Part shown: piece after piece, positions 41,729-49,867 of the stretch | How positions within the stretch are numbered: the stretch's first letter is position 1 | Layout: each line of letters opens with the position of its first letter | From: Providencia stuartii | GTDB lineage: Bacteria > Pseudomonadota > Gammaproteobacteria > Enterobacterales > Enterobacteriaceae | DNA: 64,000 bases | NCBI RefSeq assembly: GCF_029277985.1 | Contig: NZ_CP119547.1 | Location: forward strand, 1-64,000 | Direction: 5' to 3' | The notes under the pieces: model-generated | What the model was told of the DNA's origin: nothing | Database searches by the model: none | Seen by the model: only the letters and a program-made list of their open reading frames with translations | Program-made: the position numbers and the translations under genes

Positions 41729-42361
41729 TGCTGCCACGGTAGCGGCGGTTGCTGGAGGTTTTTCGGCGTAGTAGGCGATGTTCTTGGTTCGTCTGCTAAG
41801 GGTGTCTATGCCGACGATACTCAGCGTTTTGGGAGTGGTATTGCGGGACTCGAAATAATGGAATAGCTGGATCATGCAGCACTTCACCATCAACGGATCG
41901 ATGTCTTCCAGGTAGATTGAGGCTTCTCTCAATGCTTCGGGACCGTGGTTCTCGATCAGGTTTTCCATCCAGTGAATGGCGTTGATGCCAGAACCACAGC
42001 AGGGCTCATAAAAGTCTGCCGAAGACTGTGAGCCAACAATGAGTGACATCAAGCGGCCAATCTCTGGAGGAGTGGGGAAGTAATTGGTGCCCTTCTTGTG
42101 GAAGCCAGACATGCTTAGGACGTAACCCAAAACATCGCTGGTGGGGTCGCGCTTAATGGCGGCAGACAGGACGTGAGAGAGCTCGAAGGCGACCGGCTGA
42201 AGTTCTTCCGGGATCTCCTCCTTGGCTGGGTATAGGCCAGTCTGCAAGTATGCCCACTGGTCAATAAAGGCCTCAACAAACCGAGATGTGCCCATTCTGT
42301 ATCGGGACTGCTCGATGAGAGATAAAGCCTTGGATGTAAGTTGCTGTGTTTCTGGTGACAT
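41726..42361 (-). CDS. N-6 DNA methylase-like protein
   Basis: 211 residues from ATG 42361 (GGAG upstream). FPTPPEIGRLMSLIVG then SADFYEPCCGSGINAIHWMENL is the SAM-binding region of type I HsdM/N6-adenine methylases, and YLEDIDPLMVKCCMIQLF follows as motif II. The N-P-P-Y catalytic motif is not visible, the end being short and Ala-rich, so it may bind SAM without methylating, or be an antirestriction decoy. Function uncertain. Confidence 0.78.
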   Translation of the reverse strand: MSPETQQLTSKALSLIEQSRYRMGTSRFVEAFIDQWAYLQTGLYPAKEEIPEELQPVAFELSHVLSAAIKRDPTSDVLGYVLSMSGFHKKGTNYFPTPPEIGRLMSLIVGSQSSADFYEPCCGSGINAIHWMENLIENHGPEALREASIYLEDIDPLMVKCCMIQLFHYFESRNTTPKTLSIVGIDTLSRRTKNIAYYAEKPPATAATVAA

Positions 42362-42452
42362 AAGCGCTCCAGTTTGTTCTGACGAAACATTCAAGAGGTA
42401 GAAACGAAGAACCCCGCCGAAGCGAGGTTCTTTGCTTTCCTGCCTGATCGCC

Positions 42453-42596
42453 TTAATGCCGAAGCAAAGACGTCTTGATAAAGTCGGGGCAACCGGACAT
42501 TTCCCGGTCGATGAAGTCCTGACGTTTCGCCAGCGGCCATTTCATGAACGCCGCGAGCGGGATGCGCTTATTCGTGTTAGTATTGCCTTGCAGCAT
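42453..42596 (-). CDS. Small protein (47 residues)
   Basis: From ATG 42596 with an AAGGAG ribosome binding site and a palindromic promoter upstream. Basic N-terminal part followed by a WPLAKRQDFIDREMSGCPDF segment. First gene of the minus-strand unit that continues to the methylase-like gene. Function unknown. Confidence 0.65.
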   Translation of the reverse strand: MLQGNTNTNKRIPLAAFMKWPLAKRQDFIDREMSGCPDFIKTSLLRH

Positions 42597-42675
42597 AACA
42601 AAGCTCCTTAATTGCTTGATTGTGTTGTAAGGGCTGCAACGAAGGTCGAAGAGCGATGCGGCCCTTATTTATGAT

Positions 42676-42704
42676 TATTACAGCATCATAAAATAATATC
42701 AAGG
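42676..42704 (-). promoter_or_regulatory. Palindromic-spacer promoter, copy 9
   Basis: On the minus strand CTTGAT, then ATTATTTTATGATGCTG, then TAATAA, about 80 bases before the 47-residue protein. The spacer keeps the ATCATAAAAT core. Confidence 0.6.
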
Positions 42705-42731
42705 GACAATAAAACGATACCAAGAAACAAA

Positions 42732-42749
42732 ACTTTCACATGTGAAAGT
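42732..42749. repeat. Dispersed palindrome, copy 8
   Basis: ACTTTCACATGTGAAAGT in the divergent intergenic region between the 47-residue gene and the accessory operon at 42915. Confidence 0.92.
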
Positions 42750-42800
42750 CTCCCCGCTGTCCACCTCGCACACTCCAAACGCCCAAATAACTTGTCTATC

Positions 42801-42814
42801 TGCCCAAAATGGGC
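42801..42814 (+). promoter_or_regulatory. Putative AcaCD-type activator box
   Basis: TGCCCAAAATGGGC, about 100 bases before the accessory operon. Confidence 0.6.
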
Positions 42815-42852
42815 GCGTAAGCGTCCGATAGAAAGTAATTGTTAGTGAGATA

Positions 42853-42904
42853 TTGACTACACGGAATATGGCTATATCATAGAATCATAAAATGATACTG
42901 TAAA
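42853..42904 (+). promoter_or_regulatory. Promoter of accessory operon with spacer-type palindrome, copy 10
   Basis: TTGACT, 16 bases, TATCAT give a promoter at 42853-42880. It is followed at once by GAATCATAAAATGATAC and TGTAAA (42882-42904), the recurring palindrome, here probably acting as a downstream operator. Confidence 0.65.
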
Positions 42905-42914
42905 AGTGATATGT

Positions 42915-43292
42915 ATGCCAAAGCAAGCAAATCATCTCCGTTTGAAGAAACCTTGCGCCAACTGTCCATTCCGGAAGGAGGGCGCTATCGAGCTGGTCCC
43001 TGGGCGATTAGAAGGCATCATCAACGACATCGTTGAAAACGACATGACGACGTTTCATTGCCACAAGACCGTGCATTCAAAGTCAGGTGGTGAATGGGAT
43101 GAAGAGGGTAACTATGCACCTTCGGGACAAGAGTCGATGTGTGCCGGTGCTGCGGCTTACTTGATGAAAATAGGCAGGCCGACAGTGGCTATGCGAATTG
43201 CCTTTGCGTTTGGTGATGCAAAGGTGTCCGACTGGGACGAAGCTCAAGAGCTGGTTGTCGAGCCTTTGGTACAAGGGGACCGAAATGAGTAA
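42915..43292 (+). CDS. Cysteine-rich small protein
   Basis: 125 residues from ATG 42915 (GTG 42906 is in frame). KKPCANCPFRKEGA then TTFHCHKTVHS and SMCAGAAAYL give four or five conserved Cys/His, a likely metal site, of a family common in phages and plasmids (I recall it as DUF6283). No ribosome binding site is evident, and the start is very near the promoter. Confidence 0.75.
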   Translation: MPKQANHLRLKKPCANCPFRKEGAIELVPGRLEGIINDIVENDMTTFHCHKTVHSKSGGEWDEEGNYAPSGQESMCAGAAAYLMKIGRPTVAMRIAFAFGDAKVSDWDEAQELVVEPLVQGDRNE

Positions 43293-43566
43293 GCGATATG
43301 CGGTAGTGCCGCATCCGAAACTGAAACGAGAGTACAAAGGTCGGCTGGTCAGAACTACTCGGGTACTAAAAAACGGCTGGGGGGTGATCCCTCTAGGGGC
43401 TGTGGCAACGGTCACGCATCAGTCTCCCAAGGGATCAGAACTGACCTTTGAACCATGCGACTGCTGCGGCCTGAAAGCCATTATCAGTCATGTAAGCATG
43501 GACTCCATTGAATTTATCGAACCGATTACTGAGGAAGAAGATGGACGAGAACAAGCTCAACATTGA
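43285..43566 (+). CDS. Hypothetical protein with CxxC
   Basis: 93 residues, GGGGA upstream, overlapping the previous gene by eight bases. Beta-rich, SH3-like pattern (GWGVIPLGAVATVTHQ) with CDCC near 62. Function unknown. Confidence 0.68.
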   Translation: MSKRYAVVPHPKLKREYKGRLVRTTRVLKNGWGVIPLGAVATVTHQSPKGSELTFEPCDCCGLKAIISHVSMDSIEFIEPITEEEDGREQAQH

Positions 43567-44215
43567 AACGGTCGATGGGCACAACGAGCTGGTAGTCAGC
43601 TTTTTGTCCAGAATGGTAAGCCTGAGTGACGAGGAAAAGCAGACAGTATTGTCCTGCCTTCCGGGCACCGGCAAACAAACAATCACCCAGCTCTATGAGG
43701 CGCTGCGTTCTCAAGGGCACCAGGATCTTGCAGAGAAGGTCGAACCATACCTCCAGCAGGGGGTGTTTGGGCCGATCTTCGATAACGCCAAGTCCAAGGT
43801 GTTCGTTCGGGACGAAGCGCCTTTTTTCCTCATGGATGAAAATCCTTTGAACTGGGATGACGCTAAAGCATTCAATCGCCTACGTATGAGTACGACCTGT
43901 GTTCTTGGCCGTGGCGGCTGGACTATCGGTGAGCGCTTTGATGACCGCTTTGATACCGAGGTGGGCGGAACACAGCTTATCGTCACCCAGTCACTCAACG
44001 AAAAAGGTGAGATTGAAGGAGGACTTCCTACCTCGATGTCGCTGAATGACTTTGCTGAGTTCCCTAAACAGCCAAGGCCTCCTCAAATAGTCGATTACCA
44101 GGAAGACAAGCGATACACGCTTGAGGAAGCGGAAGCTATCCCTGAGCTCGCACCAGTGGTTCAGCGTCTGAAAGAGCGCATCGAAGAGTATGAGGAGAGA
44201 AGAGCCCATGATTGA
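43541..44215 (+). CDS. Hypothetical protein
   Basis: 224 residues from ATG 43541 after GAGGAAGAAG, overlapping the previous gene. Helical N-terminal half, charged C-terminal coiled coil (about 195-220). No recognised domain. Confidence 0.68.
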   Translation: MDENKLNIETVDGHNELVVSFLSRMVSLSDEEKQTVLSCLPGTGKQTITQLYEALRSQGHQDLAEKVEPYLQQGVFGPIFDNAKSKVFVRDEAPFFLMDENPLNWDDAKAFNRLRMSTTCVLGRGGWTIGERFDDRFDTEVGGTQLIVTQSLNEKGEIEGGLPTSMSLNDFAEFPKQPRPPQIVDYQEDKRYTLEEAEAIPELAPVVQRLKERIEEYEERRAHD

Positions 44216-44714
44216 CATGACATGCCGCCTCTGTGCTGGTTCCGGTGTTTATGACTTTTCCCCTTCCAAAGAAACCTGCGGTATGTGCCAAGGGCATGGG
44301 AAATTTGCTGACGCCAAAGCAATGCTGGTGGCTGCCATCGAGCTGGCAAAGAAGCAACGCGAGCCGGTCATTGAAGTGGTAATGGGGTTGGTGCTCCAGG
44401 GTGTGGATGTTAGAGGGAAGGAGCCTGGAGAGCGGTTCAAGGCTGCTCAGGCCTTTAACGCCCCAGGGCACAACCTATTACGATACGGGTGGGATGCTTG
44501 GGAGCTCTATGCCCTCCATGAGGGTGTAAGTCCAGAACTTGCATCGCTTGGCCGAAGTGTGATGCGCGAGTGGCATAGCCATTCATGGGGCCGGTTCAGT
44601 GGAGAGGTAGGCTTTAACGCCGCCGAGATCATGATCAAACAGGCCAAAGACAACCCAGAAAAAGCAGAAGAGCGCTGGGCGTTCCTGCTTAGTGAAGAAT
44701 GGATGGTGGAGTAA
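44208..44714 (+). CDS. DnaJ-type zinc-finger protein
   Basis: 168 residues with GAGGAG upstream. The N-terminus MTCRLCAGSGVYDF...CGMCQGHGKFADA is one CxxCxGxG zinc-binding unit of the DnaJ central domain. The rest is unknown. No J domain, so it is not a chaperone cofactor as such. Confidence 0.74.
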   Translation: MIDMTCRLCAGSGVYDFSPSKETCGMCQGHGKFADAKAMLVAAIELAKKQREPVIEVVMGLVLQGVDVRGKEPGERFKAAQAFNAPGHNLLRYGWDAWELYALHEGVSPELASLGRSVMREWHSHSWGRFSGEVGFNAAEIMIKQAKDNPEKAEERWAFLLSEEWMVE

Positions 44715-44719
44715 TTGTC

Positions 44720-45031
44720 GTGACAGAACAAACCAATAAGAAATTGATGCTGGATGAGTCTCCAGATATGCCCCTGCAATTCAAGTGGAGAAAGTTTGGT
44801 GGTGCGATTTTTACTGCCACGCAAACAATGGAGCACGTCAAGGAAGGACGTAAGCTCGGGCCGACTCCAGCAGGGATGCTACCTCAAGAAGTGTGGCTGA
44901 ACCGCCTGATCGCTATGGAAGAAACCCTGCCACGAGGGAAGTTTTTTGACAGATTCCGCCGCCGCGACAAAAACGAGCAGTATGACTTGGCCGCCGATCA
45001 TCTCCGTCTTGTCGGACAGAAAAAGCGATAG
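44720..45031 (+). CDS. Hypothetical protein
   Basis: 103 residues, GTG start after GGTGGAG. Basic C-terminal end (FFDRFRRRDKNEQ). No recognised motif. Confidence 0.64.
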   Translation: MTEQTNKKLMLDESPDMPLQFKWRKFGGAIFTATQTMEHVKEGRKLGPTPAGMLPQEVWLNRLIAMEETLPRGKFFDRFRRRDKNEQYDLAADHLRLVGQKKR

Positions 45032-45039
45032 GGGGATAG

Positions 45040-45540
45040 ATGAAAGCCCAGGCATACCCACCATCAGTCATTCGTAAAGGCGCTGTGTTGTACGCAGCCC
45101 TTTATTACATCTCTGATGATGATAAAGCAAAGGTCGAGGTTACAGAGTGGATAGTTCGCTCTATTCAGAAACGACGCAACTCAACCAGCGATCAACGCTA
45201 TGTCAATCTTGCCCAAAAGTTAGATGGGATTACGTGGGGGAAAAGGTCACGGAAGAATGGGGACTTTGGTTGGTTGCCATCTATACCGAGCTGGTGTTTG
45301 AAGCAGTTCCGGGAAGGTGGCGAATTGCCTTTTGGCGTTTATACGACGCGACTGGCCGCTCTCAAGTTTGCGAAAGTCAGCTTGCAGGAAGAGGTCCAAT
45401 ATTGCGAGGCCGAGCTGAAAAAGCCTCAGACAGAAGAGGATACTCAGGAACTCCAAGAGGAGCTGGCGGAGAACCAGAGACTTCTGAAAGCTGCTGGAGC
45501 AATGGTGAAGCGCGAGCAAAACAAGAAGAAAAGAGGTTGA
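45040..45540 (+). CDS. Hypothetical protein with C-terminal coiled coil
   Basis: 166 residues, GGGGGATAG upstream. First half compact with Trp-rich segment; residues 110-160 are strongly heptad-like and basic at the end. Function unknown; three bases before the methyltransferase-like gene. Confidence 0.66.
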   Translation: MKAQAYPPSVIRKGAVLYAALYYISDDDKAKVEVTEWIVRSIQKRRNSTSDQRYVNLAQKLDGITWGKRSRKNGDFGWLPSIPSWCLKQFREGGELPFGVYTTRLAALKFAKVSLQEEVQYCEAELKKPQTEEDTQELQEELAENQRLLKAAGAMVKREQNKKKRG

Positions 45541-45543
45541 CCA

Positions 45544-46971
45544 ATGTTACCGATCGTCTCCCCCTCCGTAGTAACCAAACAACTTGCGTTCAATCGAGTA
45601 GGCGATAAACGCAAGGTTAGGGTTTCGTCCAACTTTTTGGATGTTATGGGGTTCAAGCCAGGTATGGGCATCGCCGTTGAGCCAGGGGAGGGGATGGGCG
45701 GTTTTTCGGTGATCCCAGCGACCGATGAACTACAGACACACCAGGTTTATCAGCGCCGGTATCAACCAAAGAGTCGCTCCAACAACCCGCTGGAAACCGT
45801 TATTGAGTTTTCTGGACAAGGGCTCATAGATAAGTGCTTCCCTCGCTATACAGAGCGTTTCCACGTCGAAATGCGAAAAGGCCGAGTAGTCTTCACTCCT
45901 GTCGCAAACAGAGCCTTTGCCATTGCGGATCGGTTCAGAAAAACCAGCCCTTTCCGTGCCTTTGTGGCATTGACTGGCGGGGTAGACATTCATGTTATGG
46001 AAGCGCTTGGCTGGAAGGCTGAGATTGTTTTGGAGCATCGTCCAGTTGAAGCCAGAGACAGAGCATCCGGGCGGAACCTGAGTGAAGTACATGCGCTCAA
46101 TACGCTGGTGAACAGCTCCCCGCGTATCCTGCTGAATGAAGACATTCATCACCTGGAGCTGGATCGCCTTGGAGCCTTGCTGGCGGAGTGCCCACCAATT
46201 GGTTTGGCCCATTACTCGTTGGGGTGTGATGACCACTCAAACGCCAAAAGTCCAAGGGACAAAGAGCGTTCTCTTGAGGATCTCTCCACCATGCTCGACA
46301 TGGTTTACCCGGCACTAAAACAGATCGAGGTCGTGAACCCTGCCGTCGTGCTGGTGGAAAACGTCCCGAACTTCAAAGCATCCGGAGCCGGGGCGATGAT
46401 GGGAACGACACTGCGGCGGATGGGGTACTTCCTCACTGAGATGGTCTTGAACGGTCTGGATTTCGGCGCTTACCAGGGGCGAGAACGCTATTACATGGTG
46501 GCGTCGGTCTTCCCTGGGTTCGTTCCACCGAAACCTGAGCAGAGAGCTGGTGGACGATTGTGGCCGGTGATCGAGAAGCACCTCGGGGATTGTGCTGACG
46601 TCACAGTGTTGAAGTCAATTCAGGCCAGAGAGTCAACTTCTCGCAGGATGCCTGCGTTCTTGACGAGAGAAAGCACCAGTTGCCCGACCATCCTCAAGTC
46701 TCAGGATCGTGGGGTAAAGGATGCAGTGTACATCCAAGACGGTGGCCGCATTTACAAGCCATCGGTCGATCTGGTTCAGGAGTTGATGTCGATACCTGAT
46801 AGCTTTGATGTTTCGTGGATGGCAAAAGAACAAGCGACAGAAACGCTTGGGCAGAGTGTGGATTACAGATTGCATTCAGCGGTCATGGCCGCAGTTCGGG
46901 ATCACCTGAATGTGAATTGCGGTCGCCATACCGTGGTGCAGCACGGTATCAGAAGTAAGGAAGGTAGATAA
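45544..46971 (+). CDS. dcm: C5-cytosine methyltransferase-like protein with AbrB-like N-terminus
   Basis: 475 residues. N-terminal KVRVSSNFLDVMGFKPGMGIAVEP resembles an AbrB/SpoVT DNA-binding swap-hairpin. The later part has the C5-methylase hallmarks VVLVENVPNF (motif VI, near 277) and GRERYYMVAS (motif VIII, near 317). The usual catalytic P-C-Q is replaced by SLGCDDHSNAK near 228: the Cys is kept, the Pro is not, and motif I is weak. IncA/C backbones carry dcm-type genes in this region. It is either an atypical methylase or a decoy. Confidence 0.8.
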   Translation: MLPIVSPSVVTKQLAFNRVGDKRKVRVSSNFLDVMGFKPGMGIAVEPGEGMGGFSVIPATDELQTHQVYQRRYQPKSRSNNPLETVIEFSGQGLIDKCFPRYTERFHVEMRKGRVVFTPVANRAFAIADRFRKTSPFRAFVALTGGVDIHVMEALGWKAEIVLEHRPVEARDRASGRNLSEVHALNTLVNSSPRILLNEDIHHLELDRLGALLAECPPIGLAHYSLGCDDHSNAKSPRDKERSLEDLSTMLDMVYPALKQIEVVNPAVVLVENVPNFKASGAGAMMGTTLRRMGYFLTEMVLNGLDFGAYQGRERYYMVASVFPGFVPPKPEQRAGGRLWPVIEKHLGDCADVTVLKSIQARESTSRRMPAFLTRESTSCPTILKSQDRGVKDAVYIQDGGRIYKPSVDLVQELMSIPDSFDVSWMAKEQATETLGQSVDYRLHSAVMAAVRDHLNVNCGRHTVVQHGIRSKEGR

Positions 46972-47627
46972 TGGCAGTCATTTACTACGGCGAGGGAACC
47001 CATGACGCCGGTTTCGTCGGGTTCCGTGTCGCACGAACAGTTGGGGTGGCGGATGATTACCGGCAGGAATACTTCTCCTTGAGAGAGTATTCCTACGCAA
47101 CAGCTCACCGGCTGGCCTACAGCTTGGACCGAAAGTGGGAAGCTGAGGCAGAAGAGGTGAAGCGTCAGAATAAGACTTGTAAGCGGCGACGCAACTCCGG
47201 GCCAAACATCATTGCTGAGGGGCTGAGGGCTTATATCAGCATTGAGAACCGGAGCCGGATGGGGGTGAAGAGAACCTACTTCGCGCCTTGTTTTCTCGTC
47301 ACAAAGCCAGGCTACGGCAATGGGGATATTGCTTTCAGGATTTCCACTCATGGCTACGCAGAAGCCTACGAAAAGGCGGTGGAAAAATATTGTGAGATCC
47401 ATGATTTGACGGATGAGCAGTATGTTGAGTTGCTTGACCGTATGCCGAGTACAGAGGTGTTCACTGGATACCTGCTGAATGCTCTTTTAATGCGCGGCCA
47501 TCGCGCTACAAAAGCTGAAATACTGAGTAAGCTGGGGGCTGAGAAGAATGAAGAGGACATTGCCAATGGCAAAGGGAAAAGCGGCCAGAACAGAGTGCGT
47601 TGCCCAGAGTATCGGTGGGCGCAATAA
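46971..47627 (+). CDS. Hypothetical DNA-binding-like protein
   Basis: 218 residues starting in a TAATG overlap. A basic strand-rich block VGFRVARTVGVADDYRQEYFSLREYSY, then KRTYFAPCFLVTKPGYGNGDIAFRIST, is reminiscent of AP2-like integrase DNA-binding folds. This is a guess from pattern. Co-translated with the methyltransferase-like gene. Confidence 0.62.
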   Translation: MAVIYYGEGTHDAGFVGFRVARTVGVADDYRQEYFSLREYSYATAHRLAYSLDRKWEAEAEEVKRQNKTCKRRRNSGPNIIAEGLRAYISIENRSRMGVKRTYFAPCFLVTKPGYGNGDIAFRISTHGYAEAYEKAVEKYCEIHDLTDEQYVELLDRMPSTEVFTGYLLNALLMRGHRATKAEILSKLGAEKNEEDIANGKGKSGQNRVRCPEYRWAQ

Positions 47628-47829
47628 CAGCGCCACCAGCTTTTGGGACCGTATTTTAACAGTTGAGGAGACGGCCACACTCATTGGCGTCAGGATCTCT
47701 GAGCTCAAAGACGCGGTGCGCTATCAGAAACTCCTGAAAGGGAAGGCAGCTCCAGAAGTACATTCGGTATCAGGAACTGGGAAACTGTTTTTTGATGGGC
47801 GATCCATTAAATCGTTCATAGAGGACTAA
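47566..47829 (+). CDS. Small helix-turn-helix (excisionase-like) protein
   Basis: 87 residues from ATG 47566 (GAGGA nine bases upstream; ATG 47548 is an alternative). ILTVEETATLIGVRISELKDAVRYQKLLKGK is the MerR/excisionase-type helix-turn-helix. It overlaps the previous gene. Likely a DNA-binding regulator or architectural protein. Confidence 0.72.
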   Translation: MAKGKAARTECVAQSIGGRNNSATSFWDRILTVEETATLIGVRISELKDAVRYQKLLKGKAAPEVHSVSGTGKLFFDGRSIKSFIED

Positions 47830-47832
47830 CCG

Positions 47833-48051
47833 GTGGATCTGGATCAAAAGCAAGAACCGTGGATCAGCGTCAACGACAAGATGCCGGTCGTCGGTGTGCC
47901 TGTTCATTGCCAGCTTAAAGGATGTTGGTCGGGCAAAATTGTTGAGTACGACTTGATCCATGTTCAGGAAGATGATTGTTCGTGGCGAACGGCGGACGAC
48001 AACTCGGAAGTCAGCTATGACTTCGATGTCATCACCTGGAGACCTATTTAG
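47833..48051 (+). CDS. DUF551-like small protein
   Basis: 72 residues, GTG start. EPWISVNDKMPVVGVPVHC...DVITWRPI matches the phage DUF551 pattern (WISV.D.LP ... ITHW.P). Function unknown. Confidence 0.72.
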   Translation: MDLDQKQEPWISVNDKMPVVGVPVHCQLKGCWSGKIVEYDLIHVQEDDCSWRTADDNSEVSYDFDVITWRPI

Positions 48052-48144
48052 GTTTGGGAGTCTTGCATTATCCGGCGGTTATTGCCGTGAAAATACGGAT
48101 GTTCAAACCATGTTTTATAGCAACACCTCCTTGGGGGCGGAATT

Positions 48145-48762
48145 ATGTTTTTTGATAACAAAGTAGAATCTCACTCGCTCGTAATGGGAGCCAGCGGGAA
48201 GGGTAAATCGGTCTTGTCCGAACAAGTGCGGAAAAATGCGAGGCTGCGCGGTGATCTGCTGGTGGATACTGAAATGTACCGTGAAGGTCGAGGGTTGAAA
48301 CCATACGAGCATGAGTACGCTCGTCGCTTAGTTCTGGGGCTAAGTGGACCGTTGCCGCGTGAACTGCGTGGGAAGCCGGTGACGGTTATCTCTGATGTGT
48401 CCAGGCCAAAAAAGGTAAAGCGTCAGCCAAAGCAATTTGTTAAGACCGTGAATGGCGTAACCCTTGAACGCCAATTGGTGGCCGATGCAAGAGATCAGTT
48501 GGAAATGCAAACAGGCGTCTGGCTCAAACAACCACAGCTCATCGAGCTGATGGAAGAGTCGGGCATAGACGAAACTCTGGCCGATTTTGGTGAGGCTGAA
48601 ACACAGATCCGAGAAATGCTGGCGGATGCGTTGGCGATGAAACTGGTAGGACGCTCATGGCCCAAGTGTGGAGCCCTCTATAACGCGGCAGAAAAGTCCG
48701 ACGTTAACTTCTCCTCCGAGCTTGATGCTGCGGCCAAAAAAGCTGGATACATGGTTCGCTAA
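48145..48762 (+). CDS. P-loop protein, possible NTPase
   Basis: 205 residues with GGGGGCGG upstream. SLVMGASGKGKSVLSEQ near 12-28 is a Walker A motif of the TraD/VirD4/HerA style, followed by LLVDTEMY. The later part lacks an obvious Walker B and is shorter than such ATPases (over 400 residues). Function unknown. Confidence 0.68.
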   Translation: MFFDNKVESHSLVMGASGKGKSVLSEQVRKNARLRGDLLVDTEMYREGRGLKPYEHEYARRLVLGLSGPLPRELRGKPVTVISDVSRPKKVKRQPKQFVKTVNGVTLERQLVADARDQLEMQTGVWLKQPQLIELMEESGIDETLADFGEAETQIREMLADALAMKLVGRSWPKCGALYNAAEKSDVNFSSELDAAAKKAGYMVR

Positions 48763-48969
48763 ATGGGATTTGGTGTGGACAAGATAGATCGGCAAAGTTG
48801 GCTCGTTAAATTCAGGCGAGCGAAGTGTCAGGACACTTTAGACACGATGAGGGATGCGGCCATTCGCAACTATGAAGGGAATATTCGTGTTATCGCGGAT
48901 ATTGTATTGGCCCATGAGGCGAGAGAGACAGAAATTGAAAAAGGGATGTTTTGTCGAATAGTTAGATAG
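48763..48969 (+). CDS. Small hypothetical protein
   Basis: 68 residues beginning directly after the preceding stop codon. Basic, helical; no recognised motif. Confidence 0.6.
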   Translation: MGFGVDKIDRQSWLVKFRRAKCQDTLDTMRDAAIRNYEGNIRVIADIVLAHEARETEIEKGMFCRIVR

Positions 48970-48994
48970 TCTGATGGGCTATCAGGTGGTGATT

Positions 48995-49273
48995 ATGAAA
49001 AAGAGAATACTTCATCTGCCCGTAAAAAAGATTTACTTCGATCAGATCAAATCTGGAGAAAAACCAGATGAATATCGCCTCGTTACAGACTACTGGATAA
49101 AAAGACTAGAGGGGCGCGAGTATGATGAAGTCCATGTTAAGTGTGGCTACCCAAAGGCTGGAGATATGTCCAGGATAGAGATTCGCCCTTGGCGTGGCTT
49201 CTCAAGGAGTGTTATAACGCACCCGCACTTTGGAGATTGTCCGGTTGAAGTATTCGCTATCCATGTGAATTGA
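48995..49273 (+). CDS. ASCH-domain protein
   Basis: 92 residues from ATG 48995 (AGGTGGTG upstream). LPVKKIYFDQIKSGEKPDEYRLVTDYW is the ASCH signature (K-x3-F-x2-I-x2-G-x-K-x2-E-x-R), followed by VHVKCGYP and IRPWRGF. ASCH proteins bind or process RNA or modified nucleosides. Last gene of the accessory operon. Confidence 0.82.
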   Translation: MKKRILHLPVKKIYFDQIKSGEKPDEYRLVTDYWIKRLEGREYDEVHVKCGYPKAGDMSRIEIRPWRGFSRSVITHPHFGDCPVEVFAIHVN

Positions 49274-49334
49274 ATGGTGTATGACAACTGTGCTTGGTAG
49301 GAAAATCAGGTATCAAAAGAAATTGGGTTATTAA

Positions 49335-49368
49335 AAATTAGGGGCCATCGGCCCCTTAATTGTTTTAG
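49335..49368. terminator. Bidirectional terminator
   Basis: GGGGCC/GGCCCC stem with ATC loop flanked by A/T-rich arms, between convergent genes. Confidence 0.8.
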
Positions 49369-49853
49369 TCTGTGAACATTGAACAATCGAGGTGGGATAG
49401 TGCTTGTTCGTAGCTGTCTTTGTTGTTCGTCTTACGTAGTTCCACCAGCTCAACAATCACTGGACTTAAAGCCAGAGATTGAGGCTCCCAGACGCGCTTG
49501 CATTTGACCGCCATGTTGGCATTTACGTCTGTAACAACGTAGAGAAACTCAGGCGCTTCTTTCAATGTCCCCAGGCCCTTTGCCATATCCACAGCCTCAG
49601 AGTTCTTATAGCTTCGAGTAAAGCTCAGCTCGTCTTGGGGAATGTAGCTGGCAGTCGCCGCAGCCAAACCTGACACCATGCCTTTACCTGCGCTTTTTGC
49701 AATGGCCGAGCTGGTAGCTAAAGTTGGCATTACGGCCTGCCCCATTTGGCTGGCGGATGCCGCCGCCAAGCCTGAGGCGATGTTCTTCCCTGCATCTTCG
49801 GCAGTGGCTGAGCTGGTGGTGAGCATCGCAGTTAAAATGATTGTTCCAAACAT
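49365..49853 (-). CDS. Secreted protein with internal repeat
   Basis: 162 residues from ATG 49853 (GAGGAATTAAGT upstream). A short hydrophobic start probably acts as signal peptide or anchor. It has two similar blocks near 13-37 and 46-68 (SSATAEDAGKNIASGLAAA and SSAIAKSAGKGMVSGLAAA), Ala/Gly-rich and glycine-zipper-like, then a soluble domain with two Cys. Downstream of the topoisomerase gene. Function unknown. Confidence 0.7.
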   Translation of the reverse strand: MFGTIILTAMLTTSSATAEDAGKNIASGLAAASASQMGQAVMPTLATSSAIAKSAGKGMVSGLAAATASYIPQDELSFTRSYKNSEAVDMAKGLGTLKEAPEFLYVVTDVNANMAVKCKRVWEPQSLALSPVIVELVELRKTNNKDSYEQALSHLDCSMFTD

Positions 49854-49867
49854 ACTTAATTCCTCTA

